11,177 nucleotides of DNA from Pseudomonadota bacterium (lineage in GTDB: Bacteria > Desulfobacterota > BSN033 > WVXP01 > G020346125), in contig JAUWDQ010000070.1 in NCBI GenBank assembly GCA_030608745.1, forward strand, positions 1-11,177, read 5' to 3'. Shown in pieces: positions 1 to 5,954 of this stretch; the stretch's first letter is position 1; each line of letters begins with the position of its first letter. A model generated the notes under the pieces. It did no database searches and was not told the DNA's origin. It was given only the letters and a program-made list of their open reading frames with translations. Position numbers and translations under genes: made by a program.

Positions 1-43
1 ACTCTTCTCCTTACTCTCTTCACCTTTACCCTCCCCATCGGGA

Positions 44-763
44 TCAAACGGCCCTCGCCAGGGTGAAGACGTCGACTCCCACTGCCCCTGCCTTCAATAA
101 TTCCCCGGCGCATTCATTGACCGTCGACCCGGTGGTCATCACATCATCGATCAAAAGGACCCGCTTCCCTCGGACCGCTCCCGGATCCGCCACGGCAAAG
201 GAGCCCTTTACATTTTTCTCCCTTTCCTTGGTGCTTAAATTAATCTGGGGGGGAGACCATCTGATCTTCTTCAAGAGGAATCCTTCACAGGCAATGCCCG
301 TCCTCCGCCCGATAGCCCTGCCCAATATCAATGCTTGATTAAATCCCCTCTCCCTCAGCCGCTTTGGGTGCAATGGAACGGGCACCAGAAGATCATATGA
401 GCCATAGTCAATAAACGGATAGCCCCTGTCCAAAAGCCCGACCAAGGACTTGGTCAGAAAGGACTTCCCCTTATATTTCAACAGATGGATCGCCTCGCGT
501 ATCGGCCCCTCATAGACCCCCAGGGCCCTGGCCGAACCGAAATGCCATTGCCTCCCAAGGCATTGCCCACAGAGGTGACCCTCCCCCATCTCCAGAGGGA
601 AGGGAAGGCCACACGTTGGACAGAGGGGGGGTGAAATGAAACGGATATCCCGGAGGCAACCCGGGCAGATTTCCGCCGTGTTATCTTCAATCAAGGAGGT
701 ACCACAGAAAGCGCAGAGGGGAGGGAAGATCAGATCGATCAACCCTTTGACAGTCCCTTTCAT
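44..763 (-). CDS. comF: ComF family phosphoribosyltransferase-like protein
   Basis: ComF/GntX family, a cytoplasmic protein linked in other bacteria to DNA uptake or use; its exact reaction is not settled. Read from the ATG at 763 it has 239 residues, normal for the family. The N-terminal part carries four CxxC pairs (about residues 17/20, 33/36, 48/51, 65/68), which should bind two zincs. The C-terminal half is a type I phosphoribosyltransferase fold: VPVPLHPKRLRERGFNQA near 128-145 and the PRPP loop VLLIDDVMTTGST near 202-214. An upstream in-frame ATG at 823 would add 20 residues unlike the family. I prefer 763 because GGAGG lies just before it and the family normally starts shortly before the first CxxC. 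The GGAGG-to-ATG spacing is short (3 nt), so the start is not certain. It is transcribed alone here, away from the ubiX fusion. No competence partners are visible. Confidence 0.9.
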   Translation of the reverse strand: MKGTVKGLIDLIFPPLCAFCGTSLIEDNTAEICPGCLRDIRFISPPLCPTCGLPFPLEMGEGHLCGQCLGRQWHFGSARALGVYEGPIREAIHLLKYKGKSFLTKSLVGLLDRGYPFIDYGSYDLLVPVPLHPKRLRERGFNQALILGRAIGRRTGIACEGFLLKKIRWSPPQINLSTKEREKNVKGSFAVADPGAVRGKRVLLIDDVMTTGSTVNECAGELLKAGAVGVDVFTLARAV

Positions 764-839
764 CTTCCTCCATGGAGAAGGTTTTTTCTCTTTTATTATC
801 CAAAACTGGCTGCCCTTCCCCATTCACCTTTCCTATGGG

Positions 840-868
840 ATTTTGAATGAAAAGGAGGTATTTGTCAA
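840..868 (-). promoter_or_regulatory. Likely sigma70 promoter for comF
   Basis: On the minus strand a perfect TTGACA (868-863) is followed after 17 nt by CAAAAT (845-840), four of six matches to the -10 consensus. The predicted start is near 833, which leaves a leader of about 70 nt to the preferred ATG at 763 and only about 10 nt to the ATG at 823. Seen by eye only. Confidence 0.45.
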
Positions 869-935
869 TCACATTGAAAGAGGGGAGGGAGCCCTTGGAG
901 TCACCTCTTTTTGGAGAAAAAGGAGAATCTTTATT

Positions 936-1186
936 TGATGATCTCGTAAAAAGTCAAAATTCGATGGCAAAGTAAAAAGCTCCAAATTCAAGGCGCGCAA
1001 ATCCTGAGGAATGAGGCGTACTTACAGTACGCCGCAATGATTTACCCTGTTAAATATTTTCTTTGTTTGATGTTACTGTTTTCAAGCAGCTTCTATATCC
1101 CATATCTCCTTGATATGGCTGCCTTCAATTTAACAGGGCAGGGGATGAAGTGTAACGCAGCAGTTGGACTTTTTACGAAGCCGTCA
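936..1186. repeat. Palindromic MITE/REP-like element with a nested palindrome
   Basis: The ends are 20-bp imperfect inverted repeats (936-955 against 1167-1186, 16 of 20 matching). They contain a perfect 12-bp core, TCGTAAAAAGTC at 944-955 and its complement at 1167-1178. Inside is a perfect hairpin with an 8-bp stem and 3-nt loop, GGCGTACT-TAC-AGTACGCC (1015-1033). Next comes a second, independent inverted repeat, CCCTGTTAAAT (1045-1055) with ATTTAACAGGG (1128-1138). That one encloses a further hairpin, CCATATC-TCCTT-GATATGG (1100-1118). There is no open reading frame of transposase size, so it would be non-autonomous or a structural repeat. I recall similar TCGTAAAAAGTC-ended repeats scattered in deltaproteobacterial genomes, but only one copy lies in this window. 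The nesting suggests one element inserted into another. Confidence 0.7.
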
Positions 1187-1213
1187 GTTTTATTATGATC
1201 ATTTACCCCTTTC

Positions 1214-1238
1214 AACAAAAATGCCCCTTTTATGGGGC
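1214..1238 (-). terminator. Intrinsic terminator on the minus strand
   Basis: Read on the minus strand, GCCCC (1238-1234), a six-base loop and GGGGC (1227-1223) are followed directly by ATTTTTGTT (1222-1214). No minus-strand protein gene lies upstream of it, since ubiX is on the plus strand. It may stop antisense transcription or end an unrecognised minus-strand RNA. On the plus strand the same GGGGC can pair instead with AGCCC (1246-1250), so two hairpins compete. Confidence 0.45.
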
Positions 1239-1315
1239 TTGCTTGAGCCCTGCTGATGTATGGGAAATACATCTGGATGAATCCATGAAGGGTCCGGTGC
1301 TTACTCCGGTTTCAT

Positions 1316-1344
1316 TTGACAATAGGTAATTTTAGGCTTACTAA
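1316..1344 (+). promoter_or_regulatory. Likely sigma70 promoter of the lpdD-ubiX transcript
   Basis: A perfect TTGACA (1316-1321) is followed after 17 nt by TACTAA (1339-1344), three of six matches to the -10 box. The predicted start near 1351 coincides with the base of the long stem of the RNA described next, which supports both calls. It would give a leader of about 270 nt before the GTG at 1622. Confidence 0.4.
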
Positions 1345-1348
1345 AGAA

Positions 1349-1507
1349 CCGAGGGACCTACCATTAGCTGGGAATCGTGATCAGGACGGTACGCTCCTGG
1401 TGGTTAAAAGTCTAAATCTCTACTCAGGTGGGACCCGAAGACAGGGATACAGAGCTTCGCGACGGGACTTATGGGGCCAGCAGACTTCTGCGTAGTTCCC
1501 GAGGCGG
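1349..1507 (+). ncRNA. Candidate structured RNA or 5' leader of ubiX, family unknown
   Basis: The 158-nt segment closes on itself. GGGACCTAC (1353-1361) pairs with GTAGTTCCC (1492-1500) at 8 of 9 positions, and CCG (1349-1351) can continue with CGG (1505-1507). Inside are GCTGG/CCAGC (1367-1371 with 1477-1481), CAGGA/TCCTG (1382-1386 with 1395-1399) and CGAAG/CTTCG (1436-1440 with 1455-1459). CCC/GGG can extend the last of these, and there is also a small GCAG/CTGC hairpin (1480-1491). This looks like a multibranched RNA whose 5' end sits at the predicted transcription start. I compared it by memory with cobalamin, FMN, TPP, c-di-GMP, ydaO, ykkC, THF and Moco riboswitches and with 6S, SRP and tmRNA, and saw none of their signature sequences. 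No terminator lies between it and ubiX. Positions 1508-1621 hold nothing I recognise except the AAGGGG ribosome-binding site at 1607-1612. Confidence 0.35.
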
Positions 1508-1621
1508 GGGGGAATTACTGTGGTTGTGCCTGACTTGGCCAAAAGCGAGCTGCCTATGATACACGTCTTCAAGTAGCCGGCAGGTGGAGCGGGGCGTGCA
1601 GAAGAAAAGGGGATCTTTCAA

Positions 1622-2557
1622 GTGTCCTTTTGGAAGATATCGGAGAAGAAAGACAATTTTGAGGTCTTTGCCCAAGTGGAGGTGCTTGGCGATGACTTGT
1701 TGGTGGTCCTCTGGGGTGGGACAAGTCCGCATATTGGGGCCATCGGAATGGCCCAGCCCCGGACCAGTTTAAAGGATCCCAAGACAATAAGTGCTACCAG
1801 TTCGGCCTTCACGTTCTTAGGACATAAAGAAGATGTGGTAGCCAAGGCGATGTCAGAAGAGTTGGCGAGGAAGTTGAACAGAAAAGTGGTGGTAGTTGCC
1901 GGGATGCATTGGAAGGGATTGCAGGATGAAGGTATAGAAGAAGTCATTGGCATCTGTCAAAGACTTAAGGACAGGATACTAGAGGGGGATACGGAGATTA
2001 TGAAGCGGATCATCGTGGGGGTTACCGGGGCCTCGGGTGTTATCTATGGGATACGGTTACTGGAAGTGTTGAAAGATCTAAAGATGGAAACTCATTTGAT
2101 CCTAACCGAGCCGGCCAAACAGAACATTCTCCTAGAGACCACCTTTACTGTTGAAGATGTGGAAGGATTGGCTTATAAGATTCATAATATTAAGGACTTA
2201 GCAGCTCCAATATCCAGCGGTTCCTTCAAGACTAATGGGATGGTGATCGCCCCCTGTACCATAAAGACCCTTTCCGGGGTAGCCCATTCATATAGTGAAA
2301 ACCTCTTGATCAGGGCCGCCGATGTAACCTTGAAGGAGCGGCGGCGGTTGATTTTGGTGGTGAGGGAGACACCACTGCATAAGGGTCATCTTGAGTTGAT
2401 GAATAGGGTCGCTGACCTGGGAGGGATTATCTTGCCCCCTGTCCCTGCCTTTTACCATTCTCCCCGAAGGATCGAGGACTTGATCGATCATACGATAGGT
2501 AAGATACTGGACCTCATGAAAATAGATCACTCCCTTTATAAGAGGTGGGAAGGGTGA
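1622..2557 (+). CDS. ubiX: Fused LpdD-like domain + UbiX flavin prenyltransferase
   Basis: The protein has 311 residues and starts at GTG, with AAGGGG 9 nt upstream. Residues 1-126 match the LpdD-like family (small subunit of Lactobacillus gallate decarboxylase, annotated as a prenylated-flavin chaperone). Visible marks are WGGTSPHIGAIGMAQPR near 31-47 and FLGHKEDVVAK near 65-75. Residues 127-311 are a complete UbiX, which joins dimethylallyl phosphate to FMN to make prenylated FMN, the cofactor of UbiD decarboxylases. Its marks are GVTGASG (133-139), APCTIKTLSGV (210-220), RAADVTLKERR (231-241), VVRETPL (246-252) and LPPVPAFYHSPRR (271-283). Methionine 127 (ATG at 2000) is where a free UbiX would start. 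GGAG lies 3 nt before it and no stop separates the halves, so internal initiation is possible. The usual Ser in PCS is Thr here. No UbiD partner is in the window. Function is known for UbiX; the role of the N-terminal domain is inferred. Confidence 0.88.
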   Translation: MSFWKISEKKDNFEVFAQVEVLGDDLLVVLWGGTSPHIGAIGMAQPRTSLKDPKTISATSSAFTFLGHKEDVVAKAMSEELARKLNRKVVVVAGMHWKGLQDEGIEEVIGICQRLKDRILEGDTEIMKRIIVGVTGASGVIYGIRLLEVLKDLKMETHLILTEPAKQNILLETTFTVEDVEGLAYKIHNIKDLAAPISSGSFKTNGMVIAPCTIKTLSGVAHSYSENLLIRAADVTLKERRRLILVVRETPLHKGHLELMNRVADLGGIILPPVPAFYHSPRRIEDLIDHTIGKILDLMKIDHSLYKRWEG

Positions 2558-2559
2558 AA

Positions 2560-2600
2560 AAAAGGAAAAGGGGAGAGGCTCCTTTTCCCCTTTTCCTTTT
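2560..2600. terminator. Bidirectional terminator between ubiX and dksA
   Basis: A near-perfect stem of about 19 bp joins AAAAGGAAAAGGGG (2560-2573) to CCCCTTTTCCTTTT (2587-2600), with G-T pairs near a CTC loop. It starts three bases after the ubiX stop codon, and its right arm reaches the last base of the dksA stop codon. On the minus strand it is followed by a run of T; on the plus strand the right arm is itself T-rich. It fits two converging genes. Confidence 0.7.
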
Positions 2601-2962
2601 CAGGGGGATTCCTCCGAAACCTTCTCGAGCTCTTCCTTGCATCTGACACAATACCGTGCGTTGGGCATGACTTCAAGGCGCTTCAACGCGATGGGTTCTT
2701 CACACTCCTCGCACATCCCAAAGCTTCCGTTCTCGATGCGATCCAAGGCCTCGTCCACCTCAATCAATTTGGCCCTTTCGTTCTCGCTCAAACTCATGAG
2801 GAGATGGCGATTGTAAATGATGACGGACTCATCCCCGATATCCTGAATCCCGTTCTGGCCAATCTCCTGGGCAGACCCATCTCGTTGTCTCAATTGTCCG
2901 ATAATCTCCTCCCTCGTTTGAAGTAACCTCTTTTTAAACCGTTCCGCTAATTTAGGCTCCAT
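2600..2962 (-). CDS. dksA: DksA/TraR-type zinc-finger transcription regulator
   Basis: Read from the ATG at 2962 it has 120 residues, shorter than E. coli DksA (151) but usual for this branch. The family binds the RNA polymerase secondary channel and acts with ppGpp on rRNA and other promoters. Visible: an N-terminal helix, the acidic coiled-coil tip DIGDES (about residues 41-46, matching the DxxDxA motif with Ser in place of Ala), a second helix, and a four-cysteine zinc finger CEEC...CVRC (about 84/87 and 105/108). A TTG at 2977 would add MYGRK; I chose the ATG because GGAAGGA lies directly upstream. It is last in a run after nadD and rsfS, 21 nt from the latter, and ends in a strong terminator. 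Whether it replaces true DksA or serves a side role cannot be told from the sequence. Confidence 0.88.
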   Translation of the reverse strand: MEPKLAERFKKRLLQTREEIIGQLRQRDGSAQEIGQNGIQDIGDESVIIYNRHLLMSLSENERAKLIEVDEALDRIENGSFGMCEECEEPIALKRLEVMPNARYCVRCKEELEKVSEESP

Positions 2963-2983
2963 TTTCCTTCCGTACAAAGTAGC

Positions 2984-3394
2984 CTAACTACTTACCTTGG
3001 CCCCCAGGTTGGATCTCCTTGCCTTCTGCTCCACCCTATCCACCCTGGGTGCATCGAGCCAAAGTCCTTCCAGATCGTAAAATTTCCTAATCGGGTCAAG
3101 GAAGACATGAACCACCACATCGTCGTAGTCCATCAAAATCCACTTCCCCCTTTCAAACCCCTCTATTCCCAGGGGACGGACGCCCATCTTCTTCAAATCC
3201 TCCTCTATGGAACGGGCGATGGCCTGGACTTGGCGATCCGACCTCCCGCTACAGATGAGGAAGTATCCAGTAAGGGAGGAGATGCTCTGCACATCTAAAA
3301 GGACCAGGTCGAAGGCCTTCCTCTCCAAAGCGGCGCGGACGCAATAGAGTGATTTTTCCCTCGAACTCGTAAACTTACGATTATCTTGAACCAT
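2984..3394 (-). CDS. rsfS: Ribosome silencing factor RsfS
   Basis: RsfS (RsfA/YbeB, DUF143) binds uL14 on the free 50S subunit and blocks joining of the 30S subunit when nutrients are short. From the ATG at 3394 the protein has 136 residues. Family marks are clear: a helix, VQSISSLTGYFLICSG (about 35-50), RQVQAIARSIEEDL, GFERGKWILMDYDDVVVHVF (about 79-98) and RKFYDLEGLW (about 103-112). A TTG at 3403 in the same frame would add three residues; neither start has a strong ribosome-binding site, so the exact start is uncertain. It follows nadD after a gap of some 20-30 nt and precedes dksA. The nadD-rsfS pairing is widespread, so an operon is expected. Confidence 0.93.
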   Translation of the reverse strand: MVQDNRKFTSSREKSLYCVRAALERKAFDLVLLDVQSISSLTGYFLICSGRSDRQVQAIARSIEEDLKKMGVRPLGIEGFERGKWILMDYDDVVVHVFLDPIRKFYDLEGLWLDAPRVDRVEQKARRSNLGAKVSS

Positions 3395-3423
3395 CTTTGG
3401 CAATTTTGAAATGGTATCCTATT

Positions 3424-4080
3424 CTAATCCCCCTTCGTCTTGTAAAAATGGTGTCGCTTGATGTATCGCTCCACCTCGCGGGGAAGGAGATATCGTATGG
3501 ACCTCCCCTTGCTTACCTCTTCCCTGATCTTGGTGGAGGATATGTCCAAGAAGGTAACCCCTTGCAAATAAATCGAATATTCATTTCGATGGATAAAGCG
3601 GTCTCCCCCTTCATCGTAGACGAAGGCATCGGCTATTTCCGGGGGAAGAATGGTAGCCGAAGAGGGCTTATCGAAGCCCGGCCGTGTCATCACGATAAAG
3701 TGGCATAGCGAGAAGAGTTCTTGAAAGGATTTCCACGTTCCAATCTCCAAAAAGGCGTCCATGCCCAGAATGAAGAACATCTCCAAATCGGGACCATACT
3801 TCTCCCTGAAAAATTGGATGGTCCCGATGGAATAGGACTTACCCGGTCTCTTCAATTCAATGTCGGATGGGGAGAAGTGTGGATTGCCCGAGATCGCCAA
3901 CCGCACCATCTCCATCCGGTGCTCGCCCGGAATTCCACCTTCAACTTCCTTATGAGGGGGCACTGCCGCAGCGATGAAAATGACCCTTTCCAGATCAAAC
4001 CGTTCCCGTATCTCTTCTGCTGCCCTTAGATGCCCTAAATGGATGGGATTGAACGTTCCGCCGAAGATTCCTATCCTCAC
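3424..4080 (-). CDS. nadD: Nicotinate-nucleotide adenylyltransferase NadD
   Basis: The enzyme transfers AMP from ATP to nicotinate mononucleotide to form deamido-NAD, in NAD biosynthesis in the cytoplasm. It has 218 residues, normal for the family. Motifs of the nucleotidyltransferase fold: GGTFNPIHLGH (7-17), with the ATP-binding HxGH, PPHK (41-44), KRPGKSYSIGT (78-88), FILGMDAF (103-110) and ISSTKIR (180-186). It starts at GTG (4080) with GAGGTGA just upstream. About 115 nt separate it from obg on the left in transcription order, with a weak hairpin between them. In many related genomes proB and proA stand in this gap; they are absent here. rsfS follows closely. Confidence 0.96.
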   Translation of the reverse strand: MRIGIFGGTFNPIHLGHLRAAEEIRERFDLERVIFIAAAVPPHKEVEGGIPGEHRMEMVRLAISGNPHFSPSDIELKRPGKSYSIGTIQFFREKYGPDLEMFFILGMDAFLEIGTWKSFQELFSLCHFIVMTRPGFDKPSSATILPPEIADAFVYDEGGDRFIHRNEYSIYLQGVTFLDISSTKIREEVSKGRSIRYLLPREVERYIKRHHFYKTKGD

Positions 4081-4167
4081 CCCTCACCTCAGCCCTTGCA
4101 ACCCTATCCGCCCCAAACGGGTAATGTTATGACAGTCAACCCACCGACACTATATGGTCAAAGGGAT

Positions 4168-4195
4168 AAAGCCCTACCATAACCGCTATGGCTTT
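4168..4195 (-). terminator. Weak hairpin after obg, possible terminator
   Basis: Directly after the obg stop codon, AAAGCC and GGCTTT (4195-4190 with 4173-4168 on the minus strand) form a 6-bp outer pairing. CCATA/TATGG (4191-4187 with 4181-4177, loop of 5) is an overlapping alternative stem. Only a short T stretch follows, so it may be an attenuator or have no role. The rest of 4081-4167 shows nothing I can name. Confidence 0.25.
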
Positions 4196-5260
4196 CTATA
4201 CCCTTTCCAAACCCCTTTCCCTACCCTCCTCAACCCGATGAATAACTTCCCTCATCAAATCTTCCACTCCCTCCCCCGTTAAAGCTGAAATGGGAAAGAG
4301 CTGTATCTCCATCGCTTCGAATCTTTCCTTGAGCTCCTGAATTCTGCCTCGAACGTGCTTCAGGTCAATCTTGTTGAGGGCAACCAGCTGGGCCTTATCC
4401 AATAAGCTCACGCTGAAGGCCTCCAACTCGCGGTTGACGGACCGAAAGTTTTCGATGGGATCGGAACAGCAGGGGTCAGAGATGTCGATGAGATGGATAA
4501 CCAGGTTCGTCCTTTCGATATGCCGTAAAAACCTCACACCCAGTCCTGCACCACGATGTGCTCCCTCAACCAATCCGGGAAGGTCGCCCACGACGAATTG
4601 ACTAAATTCACCGGACTTTGCTACACCGAGGTTAGGAATGATGGTTGTAAAGGGATAATCGGCGATCTTCGGCCTTGCCGAGGATATCCTTGCCATGAGA
4701 GTCGATTTTCCGACATTTGGATATCCGATCAACCCCACATCGGCTAAAAGCTTCAATTCCAGGCTCAAGCGCCTCTGCTCGCCCTTTTGGCCCTCCCCTG
4801 CCCGGGAAGGCGACGGATTTGTTGAGGAGGTAAATCGAGCATTTCCCCTTCCCCCCTTACCTCCCTTGGCCACCACACATTTTTGTTCCTCTGCGGTTAC
4901 GTCCTGGATGAGTGCACCGGTTTCCACATCCTTAACGGTGGTTCCCATGGGGACCCTGATAACGAAATCCGCTCCCCTCCTTCCGGATCGCTTCCTTTTG
5001 CCGCCGGGCTCGCCATTTTCGGCCTTAAAGTGCCCTGGAAAAGAAAATTCCAAAAGGGTTGACAGATGTGGATCACCTGATAGGAGGATATCCCCTCCCT
5101 TTCCACCATCCCCTCCGTCTGCTTTCCCTTTTGGAATGAATTTTCCTCGCCCGAAACTTACACAACCCTTACCGCCATCACCTGCCTTAACCCATATCTT
5201 CGCTTCGTCCACGAATTTCGTCGTCCCGGCGATGCCGGTCTTGAACCTCTTAAGGGGCAT
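4196..5260 (-). CDS. obg: GTPase Obg/CgtA, 50S assembly factor
   Basis: Obg binds the 50S subunit and ppGpp and acts late in ribosome assembly. It has 354 residues. The glycine-rich Obg fold spans about 15-172 (KFVDEAKIWVKAGDGGKG, then GGDGGKGGD, GGKGGRGN). The G domain follows: GYPNVGKS (179-186), FTT (204-206), DLPG (226-229), NKID (296-299), SAL (325-327). There is no extra C-terminal OCT domain, as in many proteobacteria. The family usually starts at M-KFVDE; here that position (residue 14, codon at 5221-5219) is ACG, threonine. The nearest plausible start is the ATG at 5260, giving a 13-residue extension and an 11-bp overlap with the end of rpmA, which suggests translational coupling. 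Only a weak AGGT lies upstream. Confidence 0.96.
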   Translation of the reverse strand: MPLKRFKTGIAGTTKFVDEAKIWVKAGDGGKGCVSFGRGKFIPKGKADGGDGGKGGDILLSGDPHLSTLLEFSFPGHFKAENGEPGGKRKRSGRRGADFVIRVPMGTTVKDVETGALIQDVTAEEQKCVVAKGGKGGRGNARFTSSTNPSPSRAGEGQKGEQRRLSLELKLLADVGLIGYPNVGKSTLMARISSARPKIADYPFTTIIPNLGVAKSGEFSQFVVGDLPGLVEGAHRGAGLGVRFLRHIERTNLVIHLIDISDPCCSDPIENFRSVNRELEAFSVSLLDKAQLVALNKIDLKHVRGRIQELKERFEAMEIQLFPISALTGEGVEDLMREVIHRVEEGRERGLERV

Positions 5261-5504
5261 AGACGCTGACCTGTTTTCGGTTCCCTCCCTTGCTCTCGAA
5301 CTTCACAACCCCATCTGCTTTCGCGAATAGCGTATAATCCCTTCCCATCCCCACGTTTTGCCCGGGGTAGACCTTAGTACCCTTTTGCCTCACCAGGATA
5401 TTTCCGGCACGGACAACCTGCCCGCTGAATCGCTTAACCCCCAATCGCCGCCCAGCGCTGTCCCTTCCATTTCTCGAGCTTCCCCCTGCTTTCTTATGGG
5501 CCAT
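5250..5504 (-). CDS. rpmA: Large-subunit ribosomal protein bL27
   Basis: It has 84 residues, full length for bL27, a protein whose N-terminal tail reaches the peptidyl-transferase centre. The sequence begins MAHKKAGGSSRNGRDS and contains GVKRFSGQVVRAGNI and GTKVYPGQNVGMGRDYTLFA, all family hallmarks. It lacks the cleavable N-terminal extension found in Firmicutes, which fits the absence of a Prp protease gene between rplU and rpmA. GGAG sits about 7 nt before the ATG. It lies 35 nt after rplU and overlaps the start of obg by 11 nt, the usual rplU-rpmA-obg arrangement. Confidence 0.98.
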   Translation of the reverse strand: MAHKKAGGSSRNGRDSAGRRLGVKRFSGQVVRAGNILVRQKGTKVYPGQNVGMGRDYTLFAKADGVVKFESKGGNRKQVSVYAP

Positions 5505-5539
5505 GGAAATCTCCCTCCCTTTCTCCCTATTTCAACTTC

Positions 5540-5851
5540 TCAGGCTTTTATCCGTGAAATCATCAATTTGGTGTAGAGTTGACGGTGTCCCCTCTTTCGC
5601 CTGACGTTTTTCCGCCTCTTCATCTTGAAGACGACGATCTTCTTGGCCTTACCTTGTTCGACGATTTTGCCAACAACCCGTGCCTTGGAAACGCCAGGGG
5701 TTCCCACTTTGAAGGTTTTTTCACCACTAACCAGCAATACATCCTTCAATTCGACAACGTCTCCCACCTCTCCGTTGATCCTTTCGGTTTGGATCAAATC
5801 ACCCTCGCGCACCGTGTACTGTTTCCCTCCCGTCTGAACTACTGCATACAT
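5540..5851 (-). CDS. rplU: Large-subunit ribosomal protein bL21
   Basis: It has 103 residues, full length for bL21, which binds 23S rRNA. Typical stretches are MYAVVQTGGKQYTVREGD at the N terminus, VLLVSGEKTFKVGTP in the middle and KMKRRKNVRRKRGHRQ near the C terminus, followed by TKLMISRI. AGGGG lies 9 nt before the ATG. It is the first gene of the rplU-rpmA-obg group. It follows rng after 103 nt, and that gap contains a likely promoter of its own. Confidence 0.98.
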   Translation of the reverse strand: MYAVVQTGGKQYTVREGDLIQTERINGEVGDVVELKDVLLVSGEKTFKVGTPGVSKARVVGKIVEQGKAKKIVVFKMKRRKNVRRKRGHRQLYTKLMISRIKA

Positions 5852-5887
5852 TGGATCATCCCCTCTCGGGAAGATTTTGTGGGATTA

Positions 5888-5916
5888 AAGGTAATATATT
5901 TTCCCATTATTGTCAA
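5888..5916 (-). promoter_or_regulatory. Likely internal promoter for rplU-rpmA-obg
   Basis: In the gap between rng and rplU the minus strand has a perfect TTGACA (5916-5911) and, 17 nt on, TACCTT (5893-5888), three of six matches to the -10 box. A TATATT overlaps the spacer but at poor distance. The predicted start near 5881 gives a leader of about 30 nt before rplU. Separate ribosomal-protein promoters at this place are common. Confidence 0.4.
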
Positions 5917-5954
5917 TCCCATTTGCCTCCCATTTTTCTTTCGAGGGGCTTCCT

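Noticed and set aside
1..38. Possible start of another minus-strand gene at the left edge (ATG at 38 or GTG at 23 with GGGAGGG before it).
   Set aside because: Fewer than 13 codons remain in the window, so coding cannot be judged.
1220..1320. Resemblance to the 3' half of bacterial RNase P RNA: GCTTGAGCC, a hairpin, GATGAAT, then TCCGG-GCTTAC in the same order.
   Set aside because: The invariant parts GAGGAAAGTCC and ACAGAA are missing, and the upstream side is occupied by the palindromic repeat and comF, so no full rnpB fits. A covariance search with the class A RNase P model over 800-1650 would settle whether a remnant is present.
1469..1953. Minus-strand open frames of 72-111 codons opposite the start of the lpdD-ubiX gene.
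   Set aside because: They are proline- and serine-rich shadows of the coding strand and the leader, with no recognisable domain. The plus-strand protein is clearly real.
4081..4167. TATAGT and TTGACT hexamers in front of nadD as a promoter.
   Set aside because: No pair has a workable spacing, so I do not call a promoter.
4695..5330. Plus-strand open frame of 211 codons opposite obg.
   Set aside because: It mirrors the glycine-rich Obg fold as a proline-rich antisense frame. Obg on the minus strand has all GTPase motifs.
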